Positions 1 through 6,657 of a DNA stretch of 22,894 bases are shown piece after piece. Both the position numbers and the translations under genes were made by a program. This DNA is from an uncultured Collinsella sp. Its GTDB lineage: Bacteria; Actinomycetota; Coriobacteriia; Coriobacteriales; Coriobacteriaceae. The notes beneath the pieces are model-generated. The model did no database searches. It worked only from the letters and a program-made list of their open reading frames with translations, and had not been told where the DNA came from. Numbering within the stretch: the first letter of the stretch is position 1; every line of letters begins with the position of its first letter. The DNA is taken from contig CABVDH010000026.1 in assembly GCA_902497065.1 (NCBI GenBank), forward strand, positions 1-22,894. The letters run 5' to 3'.

Positions 1-19
1 CTGTCCCCTTTGTGGTGGT

Positions 20-679
20 TTAGGGCTCCCAGGGGCAGGGGGCTTCGATGTGGATGTGCTCGCCGGTTACGGGATGCGTGAAGGACACGCTGTGGGCGTG
101 GAGCATCAGGCCGCAGGGGCGCGGCGTTCCGTACAGGTCGTCGCCAACCAGGGGGTGATGCTCGCTGGCCAGGTGCACACGGATCTGGTGTTTGCGACCG
201 GTGAGCAGCTCAACATCGATATACGAACGCGTGGGCAGGCCACGACGGCTCTTAAGGCGCTTGAGCACCTTCACGCGCGTCTGCGACGGCTTGCCGCTGG
301 CACCGACGCGCATCTTGCGGCTGTCGTGGCGGTCGCGGGCGATGGGCTTGTCGATGAGCTTTTCGTTCCAGTCGATCTTGCCCTCGGCGAGCGCCAGGTA
401 GTGCTTTTCGTAAGCGTGGTCGATGACCATCTGGTCAAAGGCGGGCTGCGTCTGTTTGTCGAGCGAAAACAGCACCACGCCGGTGGTGTCACGGTCCAGG
501 CGGTTGAGCGGCTGCATGTCGGTTGCGGCAAAGCCGTCGCCCATCGCCAACAGCAGGTCGCTGGCGTAGTCGGTAAGCGTGCGCTCGCCGGTGCCGTCGC
601 CGTGGACGATCATGCCGGCGGGCTTGTCGATGGCCATGAGCCAGGCGTCGCAGTAGAGGACTTGAGGTTCTTCGTTCAC
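20..679 (-). CDS. RluA-family pseudouridine synthase
   Basis: Predicted to isomerise uridine to pseudouridine in rRNA or tRNA in the cytoplasm. The 219-residue protein is a bare catalytic domain without an N-terminal S4 domain. Seen: the catalytic block NRLDRDTTGVVLF at residues 59-71 with the essential Asp at 62, and the second family motif TGRKHQIRVHLA near residues 160-172. The usual HRLD starts with Asn here (N59), and the usual TSG reads TTG. The start is GTG at 679, preceded by a GAAAGG ribosome-binding site. The gene begins 15 nt after the U32 gene ends, so the two are almost certainly co-transcribed, with this one distal. The RNA target cannot be told from sequence; TruC, RluA and RluD types are all possible. 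Confidence 0.9.
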   Translation of the reverse strand: MNEEPQVLYCDAWLMAIDKPAGMIVHGDGTGERTLTDYASDLLLAMGDGFAATDMQPLNRLDRDTTGVVLFSLDKQTQPAFDQMVIDHAYEKHYLALAEGKIDWNEKLIDKPIARDRHDSRKMRVGASGKPSQTRVKVLKRLKSRRGLPTRSYIDVELLTGRKHQIRVHLASEHHPLVGDDLYGTPRPCGLMLHAHSVSFTHPVTGEHIHIEAPCPWEP

Positions 680-694
680 GTGTAAGCCTTTCGG

Positions 695-3190
695 TTAGCT
701 GATTCCCACAAACATGCAGCCCGAGGTCGCCCCGCGTAGGCGGGCGGCGGGCTTGCGGCCGGCTTGCGCGGCCTCGACGGCGCGACGAACGCGGGCGACG
801 GCGCGGCCCACCTCATCCGTCTCGAGCAGCGTTCCGTCCACCATGAGACGACGCACGCCGGCATCGAGCAGCTGAGGGACCTGCGGCGTGAGGTCGATGG
901 GATAGGCATCGTACAGGCGAGAGCGGCCGTGGATATCGGTGCGGACAGGCATGACCTTTCCGTCGATATTCTTGAGCGAGAGCTTGCGGGCGCGCAGGCG
1001 GCAGTTGGCGCAATCGTGGATGCAGCCGTTGGCAACCTGCAGAATGCAGTGCTCGCTTGTCATGACGCGCGGGCGGCCAAAGACGGTGATGCCCAGAGCC
1101 GCGGGCGCGGCGGCGCCGAGCGAGACAATCTCGTCGAGCGTGATTTCGGGCGAGAGCCAAAACGCACCGGCTCCGCGCTCGGCAAGCGCCTCCATGCAGG
1201 GCGTGTTGTGCACCGGCAGGCAAGAGCGAATCTCGGCCGTGGCGCCGGCATGCGCGGCTACGGCGAGCTCAGAGATATTGCCGACGGCGACGGTGATTCC
1301 AGCATTGATCCAGGGATCGACGCGCTCGTGGTCGACGGCGCGGCAGACCTCGTCGAGTACAGGCACGATACCCTGCTCAAATGCATCGGCGGGGGAGAGC
1401 TCGGCCGTATCGAGCGCGTCGGTGGTCATGTAGATGCGCGTGGCGCCCTCGGCACGAACTGCCTCGGCGGCTTCGAGCGTGGTGACGGTGGCGCAGATCT
1501 GCGGCTCGTCGCGGTAATGCTCGGGCATGGCGCGGGAATCACTGGTTACAATCGCCGGCAACTCGAGCGTTTTCGCGCGCTCCTCGTACGGCGCCAGAAT
1601 GGCCTCCTCTAAGGCTTTACAAGCGGCGGCGCGCACCTTGTGCACGGCGGAGAAGCCCATACCGCAGTCGGCGTCGAGCGAAACGTCAAAGCTCGCTGCC
1701 TCAAAGGGCGAGGAGCCCATGCGGCCCACATGCTCCACCAGATCGGACGCCTCGACCGCACGGGTCTTGGCGGCCTCGACGGTAAAGCCGGTGGCGGTGG
1801 CGGTGAGCGCGGGGTCGTCGCAGCAGGTGAGCGTAACGGTAAACGGCTCGCCCAGGCGCGCCACGACGGACACATCAACAGCTCGGCGGCGCAGCACATC
1901 GCGCTTGAGCGCGGCACCGGCGGCGTCGATGGCACGCTGACTGCGAATCACGCGGACGCGGCAGCCCTCGGGCATGCTGCGGGGCACGCGGCACTCGATA
2001 ACATCGCCCGCGGCGGCATCATCGGCGGCAATGGTGGTCAGGAACTGGTCAAACTCGTTATCGTGGCGAAGTTCCAACAAGTCGCCCTTGCCCACGGGTT
2101 CAAACAGCTCAATGCGGGCAATGGCGGCGCGGCGACGGCGGTCGTCGGGCTTGAGGCCACGCACATCGCGGTTGGCCGGGCGGCTGCCCAGCACCGTGCC
2201 CACGATCTGGCCGCGGTTGTTGGAGCGCTCGTAGCTCATCATCTCGTCGCCCGAGGTGCCGTCCTGATAGGCGTGCGTAAAGTCGCGGTTGAAGCAGCGC
2301 TTGAGCTGGCGCTGGCGGGCGGCTTCCTCGTCCTTGGCAACGGTGGCTCCGGATAGCATGTCGTCAATTTCGCGACGATACACATCAACGATGGAGTACA
2401 CGTAATCGGGCGCCTTCATGCGGCCCTCGAGCTTGAGCGACGCGGCGCCGGCGTCATACAGACGGCGAACAAGCTGCGAAGTGTTGGTGTCGCGCGGGCA
2501 TAGCGCACGCTCGCGGCCGGCGGGGGAGAGCGTGCGGCCGTTCTCGTCGATCAGCTCGTAAGGCAGGCGACAGGGCTGAGCGCACATGCCGCGGTTGGCC
2601 GAGCGGCCCGCCATGGCAAAGCTCGACAGCAGGCACAGACCCGAGTAGCAAAAGCAGATCGCGCCGTGGCTAAAGACCTCAAGGTCCACATCGGGCGCGG
2701 CATCGTGAATGGCGGCAATCTCGTCGATGGAAAGCTCGCGCGAGAGGGTTACGCGGTCGGCGCCCTGCTCGCGGCACCAGATAGTCCCGCGGTCGTCATG
2801 GATGTTCGCCTGGGTCGAGATATGTGTCTCGATGCCGGGCATCGTACGCTTGACCTCAAAGAACAGGCCCCAGTCTTGGATGATGAAGGCGTCGGCGCCC
2901 AGCGTGGAGCAACGATGGATGAGTTGCAGCGCATCGCCCATCTCGGACTGCTTGATGACGATGTTGACCGTGACGTAGACGCGCGACCCGGCCAGGTGTG
3001 CAGCACGGCAGGCCTGCTCAAAGGCCTCGTCGGTAAAGTTGGTGGCCTTGCGGCGGGCGTTGAAGCTGCCCATGCCGCAGTAGATGGCGTCTGCCCCGGC
3101 AGCGAGTGCGGCGGCAAAGGGCTCCGGGCCTCCGGCGGGGGCCAAGAGCTCGGGCCTGCGGTTGGTGGTTCGACTGGCGGTTGCGGTCAT
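695..3190 (-). CDS. U32 family protein (RlhA/YhbU-like), collagenase-like domain
   Basis: 831 residues. The N-terminal half is a TIM-barrel-like U32 domain starting ELLAPAGGPEPFAAALAAGADAIY (residues 14-37). The family signature lies at residues 171-207: E171, H175, C179, C181, C185, C203 and C207, with GRSANRGMCAQPCR. A middle insertion (about 400-530) and a second U32-like part with a cysteine group NGCIHDCANCR near 740-750 match the long form of the family. Known: members include RlhA and TrhP-type proteins that hydroxylate RNA cytidine or uridine and need cysteines, possibly as an Fe-S site; older annotation is peptidase or collagenase. Inferred: an RNA-modification role, supported by the pseudouridine synthase directly downstream. 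The ATG has an AGGCAGGA ribosome site. Whether it has any peptidase activity is unclear. Confidence 0.88.
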   Translation of the reverse strand: MTATASRTTNRRPELLAPAGGPEPFAAALAAGADAIYCGMGSFNARRKATNFTDEAFEQACRAAHLAGSRVYVTVNIVIKQSEMGDALQLIHRCSTLGADAFIIQDWGLFFEVKRTMPGIETHISTQANIHDDRGTIWCREQGADRVTLSRELSIDEIAAIHDAAPDVDLEVFSHGAICFCYSGLCLLSSFAMAGRSANRGMCAQPCRLPYELIDENGRTLSPAGRERALCPRDTNTSQLVRRLYDAGAASLKLEGRMKAPDYVYSIVDVYRREIDDMLSGATVAKDEEAARQRQLKRCFNRDFTHAYQDGTSGDEMMSYERSNNRGQIVGTVLGSRPANRDVRGLKPDDRRRRAAIARIELFEPVGKGDLLELRHDNEFDQFLTTIAADDAAAGDVIECRVPRSMPEGCRVRVIRSQRAIDAAGAALKRDVLRRRAVDVSVVARLGEPFTVTLTCCDDPALTATATGFTVEAAKTRAVEASDLVEHVGRMGSSPFEAASFDVSLDADCGMGFSAVHKVRAAACKALEEAILAPYEERAKTLELPAIVTSDSRAMPEHYRDEPQICATVTTLEAAEAVRAEGATRIYMTTDALDTAELSPADAFEQGIVPVLDEVCRAVDHERVDPWINAGITVAVGNISELAVAAHAGATAEIRSCLPVHNTPCMEALAERGAGAFWLSPEITLDEIVSLGAAAPAALGITVFGRPRVMTSEHCILQVANGCIHDCANCRLRARKLSLKNIDGKVMPVRTDIHGRSRLYDAYPIDLTPQVPQLLDAGVRRLMVDGTLLETDEVGRAVARVRRAVEAAQAGRKPAARLRGATSGCMFVGIS

Positions 3191-3215
3191 ATCCTGCCTT
3201 TCAAAATGCTCAGAT

Positions 3216-3228
3216 ATTCAAAAGTATA
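3216..3228 (-). promoter_or_regulatory. possible promoter of the U32-rluA operon
   Basis: On the minus strand TATACT (3228-3223) lies about 33 nt before the U32 start codon and makes a good -10 box. The -35 position 17 bp upstream is a poor match, so the call rests on the -10 alone. Confidence 0.35.
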
Positions 3229-3296
3229 GTGGCGCTGTTGCGGCGGACGATGACCGCAGCCCAAGCAGGACAAAGTCTTCAGCAGCCCTTGCAGCA

Positions 3297-3368
3297 AAAA
3301 TGATCCGTTTCCCTTCGTCCCCTATGGATTACCTGATCCGATGGGGACGGAGGGAAACGGATCATTTT
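3297..3368. repeat. 26-bp-arm inverted repeat, divergent intergenic region
   Basis: The left arm 3297-3322 and the right arm 3343-3368 are complementary over 26 bp with one difference (TTCGTCCCC against GGGGACGGA), and the loop is 20 nt. An A-run on the left and a T-run on the right make it look like a bidirectional terminator. No gene ends here, though: U32 leaves to the left and ridA to the right. It is therefore more likely a mobile or repetitive hairpin (MITE- or REP-like), or the barrier between two divergent units. The rest of the 3191-3568 gap holds the two promoters listed separately. Confidence 0.8.
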
Positions 3369-3450
3369 GAGCTTCACCGTCCGGTCATGCCGTTCAGCGG
3401 CCGACAGGCGCCGTTGGGCGATAAATTATTCTCGCAACGTGATAATAATC

Positions 3451-3479
3451 TTGCATCGCGCGGAAACCTTGAGTACTAT
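3451..3479 (+). promoter_or_regulatory. sigma-70-type promoter of ridA
   Basis: TTGCAT (3451-3456), a 17-bp spacer and TACTAT (3474-3479) give a good housekeeping promoter. Transcription would start near 3486, leaving a leader of about 83 nt before ridA. Confidence 0.65.
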
Positions 3480-3568
3480 CCCAAATCAAGCGCGGTGTTC
3501 AGACCGAATTGTGCCTCCCGGTGTGAACGCCGCGCTCACGCTCTCTATCTGATCGTAAGGAGAAAAAC

Positions 3569-3946
3569 ATGAGCAAGACCGTCGTGTCTTCCGATAACGC
3601 ACCCGCAGCCATCGGCCCGTATTCCCCCGGCATCCAGACCGGCAACATGGTGTTCCTGTCCGGCCAGCTGGGCATCGATCCCGCAACCGGCAAGATGCCC
3701 GAGGGCGTCGAGGCCCAGGCCAAGCAGTCCCTCGCTAACGTCGAGGCCCTGCTGACCGCTGCCGGCGCCACCTTTGCCGATGTCGTCAAGACCACGGTCT
3801 ACCTGGCCGACATCGCCGACTTCGCCGCCGTGAACGAGATTTATGCCTCCAAGTTCGAGGCCCCGTTCCCCGCGCGTAGCGCCTTCCAGGTTGCCGCCCT
3901 TCCGGCTGGCGGTCTGGTCGAGATCGAGGTCGTCGCCGCCCTCTAA
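3569..3946 (+). CDS. ridA: RidA family enamine/imine deaminase
   Basis: A 125-residue cytosolic protein of full family length (YjgF/YER057c/UK114). Known role: hydrolyses reactive 2-aminoacrylate and other enamines or imines released by PLP enzymes to keto acids and ammonia. Seen: AIGPYSPG at residues 14-21, the catalytic Arg103 in PARSAFQVAALPAGGLVEIE and the C-terminal glutamates 118/120 of the active site. The ATG has an AAGGAG ribosome site at 3557-3562. It has its own promoter and terminator, so it is monocistronic. It lies next to a PAS-HTH regulator and the purine locus. Anaerobic purine breakdown through 2,3-diaminopropionate would generate 2-aminoacrylate, its substrate, so a supporting role is plausible but inferred. 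Confidence 0.95.
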   Translation: MSKTVVSSDNAPAAIGPYSPGIQTGNMVFLSGQLGIDPATGKMPEGVEAQAKQSLANVEALLTAAGATFADVVKTTVYLADIADFAAVNEIYASKFEAPFPARSAFQVAALPAGGLVEIEVVAAL

Positions 3947-3980
3947 GGCGTTGGCCACAACTAAACATGACATGCAAAAT

Positions 3981-4014
3981 GACCCTGCAGCGCGTGTGAG
4001 CTGAAGGGTCTTTT
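3981..4014. terminator. bidirectional terminator between ridA and the regulator
   Basis: The stem is GACCCT (3981-3986) with AGGGTC (4005-4010), extended by CAGC/GCTG. TTTT follows on the plus strand and ATTTTGC on the minus strand. It sits between two convergent genes and can serve both. Confidence 0.85.
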
Positions 4015-4058
4015 GTCAAGTGACGGATCGCTTGTGGAGCCGCGCTCCATTTTGCTCG

Positions 4059-4715
4059 TTAGCCTTCCTTGCGGACTTTTTGCAGGTAGCGGTAGACGCT
4101 GGGCTCCGAGATGCCCAGCGCGGTGGCGGCGCAGGCCACGGCGCCCTTGAGCATGAACACCCCGTTGCCGTTGAGGTGGCGAATGACGTCCACGCGGTCG
4201 CTCTGGCCAAGTGACGCTACATCCAGCCCGCGCGCGCTCAGCAGCTCGGCAATGCTGCGGTCGATGAGCTCCTGTGTAGACTCCGAAAGGCTTTCGACCT
4301 CGATAGACGCGGGCTCTGCCTGTCTAGGCGCCGCGTCGAAGCACGCCATGAGCTGCTGCGCCATGGCGTTGATGGAACGGACCGTGGAAAGATCGGTGTT
4401 GACGCAGAGCATGCCGACGATCTCGTCATTCTCGCGGATAAAGTACGTCGCTGACTCCAATGTCTTGCCACCGGCACTGCGGCCCTCATAGCCCGTAATA
4501 AACGGCAGGTCGCGATACTTGGCGTCGTGCATGATCTTGAGTGCAAGATCGGTGGCGGGACCGCCGACCTTGCGGCCGCTCACGATGCCGTTGCGAATAT
4601 CGACGATGGCGTGGTCGGGATCCGAGAAATCGTGCAGCACGATTTCGCTGTTTTTGCCGAGTATCTGCTCCAGGAAATCGACCATCGGCAAAAAGCGACG
4701 TACGGTCTCGTTCAC
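4059..4715 (-). CDS. YheO/DauR-like PAS-HTH transcriptional regulator
   Basis: Read from a GTG at 4715, which has an AAAGGAG ribosome site 6 nt upstream, the protein is 218 residues, the family's usual length. A longer reading from 4856 lacks such a site. Residues 1-115 form the YheO-like PAS domain (PMVDFLEQILGKNSEIVLHDF; later GPATDLALKI and GYEGRSAGGKTLES). Residues 185-215 form the helix-turn-helix FMLKGAVACAATALGISEPSVYRYLQKV. Known: DauR and relatives are ligand-responsive regulators of amino-acid or small-molecule catabolism and are often found near RidA-type genes. The gene is divergent from the purine permease across a 352-bp region, so it is a good candidate regulator of the purine locus. 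The ligand is unknown. Confidence 0.88.
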   Translation of the reverse strand: MNETVRRFLPMVDFLEQILGKNSEIVLHDFSDPDHAIVDIRNGIVSGRKVGGPATDLALKIMHDAKYRDLPFITGYEGRSAGGKTLESATYFIRENDEIVGMLCVNTDLSTVRSINAMAQQLMACFDAAPRQAEPASIEVESLSESTQELIDRSIAELLSARGLDVASLGQSDRVDVIRHLNGNGVFMLKGAVACAATALGISEPSVYRYLQKVRKEG

Positions 4716-4951
4716 GGGCAACTCCTTTGGGTGAAATCGGAAATGTTCATAACAATTTTTTCTCATGGTAACACGGTGTCTATTGACTCGTATATTCGCA
4801 GGTACATTGCGTAATACAGACGAGCGGTAGGAATTTGGCGGTAAACGGTCGACCAAAAGAAAAGTTAGATGTTATTTTGACCAGACACTTTTCTGACCTG
4901 CGGAAATGCATTGCCTCAGCTCAAGAATAGTCTGATAACAAAAAATTATTA

Positions 4952-4980
4952 TTGAGAATGAGAATCATCTTTAATACGAT
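4952..4980 (+). promoter_or_regulatory. promoter of the purine permease, overlapped by a Fur-box-like site
   Basis: TTGAGA (4952-4957), a 17-bp spacer and TACGAT (4975-4980) make a promoter with a start near 4987 and an 81-nt leader. Bases 4954-4972 read GAGAATGAGAATCATCTTT, which by eye matches the classic Fur consensus at 14 of 19 positions and covers the -35 and spacer. The remaining divergent region (4716-4950) is AT-rich. It holds a short TTTTGACCAGACACTTTTC stretch (4874-4892) of unknown role and no recognisable gene. Confidence 0.55.
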
Positions 4981-5067
4981 ATGAAACGAAGGCACAACCT
5001 CACCCCCGCACTGCGTCACAATAGAGCGTTAGATGCGAAAACAACTACTTCGAGGATTGGTGGTCAA

Positions 5068-6462
5068 ATGGCCCAGGAGACGGTTACGAACGGCACTGAA
5101 GCCCTGTTTACTCGCGAGGGCATGCCTCCCGTTAAGGAAATGATCCCGTGTGCCCTTCAGCACGTACTGGCATCGTTTGCCGGCATCATTACCCCGGCGG
5201 TCATCATGGCCGGCGTCTACGGCTTTAATAGCCAGCAGAGCACCGACATCATCCAGGTCGCGCTCATTCTTTCGGCAATCGATACGGCCCTTCAGGCCTT
5301 CGCTCCCTTCCGTCGCATCGGCGGCGGCCTGCCCATCGTCATGGGCGTTTCGTTCGCGTTCCTGCCGGCCCTTCAGGCCATGGGCGCCTCGGGCTTTAGC
5401 TTTGGTGCGCTGCTGGGCGGCGAGATTGTCGGCGGTGCCGTCGCGGTCCTCTTTGGTCTGGCCTACAGCAAGATTAAGTGGCTGTTCCCGCCCGTCGTGA
5501 CCGGTACGGTCATCTTCTCCATCGGCGTTTCACTGTATCCCACGGCCGTCAAGTACATGGCCGGCGGTATGGGTACGCCGCTGTGGGGCACCCCGCAGGC
5601 CTGGTGCGTCGCTCTTATCACCTTTGCCGTAGTCTTTGCGCTCGCCAACTTTGGCAAGGGCACGCTCAAGCTGGGATCTGTGTTCTTTGGCATGATCGTT
5701 GGCATGATCGTTTCGATCCCCTTTGGCATGATCGACTTCTCCAGCGTCGCCACCGCTCAGGTCTTCGCCCTTCCCAAGCTCATGCCCTACGCGCTCGAGT
5801 TTGATCCCGAGGTCTGCATTACCCTCGCCGTCGTGTTCCCCATGGTTGCCATCCAGGTTATCGGTGACGTCTCCGCCGCCTGCCTGGGCTCCATCGACCG
5901 TATGCCCACCGAGCGTGAGCTCTCCGGCGCTATCGTGTCCCAGGGCCTCACTTCTATGGTCGGCGGCCTGCTGGGCGGTCTTCCCACCAGCGCCCTTGGC
6001 CAGAACGTGGGTATCATCTGCTCTAACAAGGTCGTCAACAAGTGGGTCTTTGTGATCATCGCGGCCGTCTTTGCCATCGCCGGTCTGTTCCCGCAGCTCT
6101 CTGCCGTCCTTTCCGCTATCCCGCAGCCCGTCATCGGCGGCGCGACCGTCGGCGTCTTTGGCACCATCACCATGAACGGCGTGCGCATGTTCACCCGCGA
6201 GGGCCTCACGCAGCGCACTACCACCATCGTCGGCACCTCCGTCGTCTTTGGCCTGGGTATCTGGATGGCCAGCGGTTGCCTTGCCGGCGAGGGTATGCCT
6301 GCCTGGGTGTCCACCGTCATCGGCTCCAATGCCGTGACCCCCACCGCCATCATGGCCATTGTCCTTAACCTGATCCTTCCGCAGACGCCGGTCGTGGCTC
6401 AGCACATCGATGCCGCCAAGGATGCCGCCGTGGATCTGGTCTTGCCCGAGAGCAAGAAGTAA
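5068..6462 (+). CDS. NCS2/NAT family purine (xanthine/urate-type) permease
   Basis: 464 residues with about 14 hydrophobic segments; it should move a purine base across the membrane with protons. Seen: PCALQHVLASFAGIITPAVIMAG (residues 27-49), which carries the conserved His32 of TM1; GGGLPIVMGVSFAF (85-98); and the NAT motif QNVG at 312-315. Two family key positions differ: the TM8 glutamate is Gln263 (AIQVIGDVSA), and the NAT motif continues IICSNK with Asn320 where Thr is usual. The start chosen is ATG 5068 after GAGGATTGGTGG. An upstream in-frame ATG at 4981 lies at or before the predicted transcription start and is rejected. As first gene of a purine-catabolism locus, its substrate is probably xanthine, hypoxanthine or urate. 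Confidence 0.9.
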   Translation: MAQETVTNGTEALFTREGMPPVKEMIPCALQHVLASFAGIITPAVIMAGVYGFNSQQSTDIIQVALILSAIDTALQAFAPFRRIGGGLPIVMGVSFAFLPALQAMGASGFSFGALLGGEIVGGAVAVLFGLAYSKIKWLFPPVVTGTVIFSIGVSLYPTAVKYMAGGMGTPLWGTPQAWCVALITFAVVFALANFGKGTLKLGSVFFGMIVGMIVSIPFGMIDFSSVATAQVFALPKLMPYALEFDPEVCITLAVVFPMVAIQVIGDVSAACLGSIDRMPTERELSGAIVSQGLTSMVGGLLGGLPTSALGQNVGIICSNKVVNKWVFVIIAAVFAIAGLFPQLSAVLSAIPQPVIGGATVGVFGTITMNGVRMFTREGLTQRTTTIVGTSVVFGLGIWMASGCLAGEGMPAWVSTVIGSNAVTPTAIMAIVLNLILPQTPVVAQHIDAAKDAAVDLVLPESKK

Positions 6463-6479
6463 CCAATTCGGTGCTATTC

Positions 6480-6640
6480 GTCGGCGGACGCATCGCCTCG
6501 TCCGCCGACGTCATGCGGCGCCAAGCCGCACTTCAAAGGGTTTGTCCCTTTGGTGAAGCGTTGACGGGAGAGGGCCCGTTTCCGGTGTAGGCCGGCGCTT
6601 CGCACTCCGCCATGTCAGAGGTGTCAAACCCCGCCTCTGA
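6480..6640 (+). promoter_or_regulatory. six consecutive hairpins in the permease-ssnA gap
   Basis: The gap between the permease stop and the ssnA start is filled by adjacent stems. They are 6480-6490/6499-6509 (11 perfect bp); 6514-6519/6525-6530; 6531-6540/6546-6558 (10 bp, 3-nt bulge); 6564-6568/6575-6579; 6582-6585/6592-6595; and 6615-6621/6634-6640. None is followed by a T-run, so simple intrinsic termination is unlikely. The last stem ends 6 nt before the ssnA ribosome site. Possible roles are mRNA stability, attenuation or a ligand-sensing leader. I do not recognise a known riboswitch. Confidence 0.5.
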
Positions 6641-6657
6641 TGTCGAAGGGAGCATTT

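Noticed and set aside
4716..4856. N-terminal extension of the regulator from 4856
   Set aside because: No ribosome site, AT-rich sequence and no family match. The GTG at 4715 has an ideal AAAGGAG.
4981..5067. N-terminal extension of the permease from ATG 4981
   Set aside because: The codon lies directly after the -10 box and before the predicted transcription start. The extension is polar and unlike family N-termini.
6480..6640. Known molybdenum-cofactor or purine riboswitch before ssnA
   Set aside because: The stems do not match any consensus I can recall. I kept it only as an unnamed structured leader.
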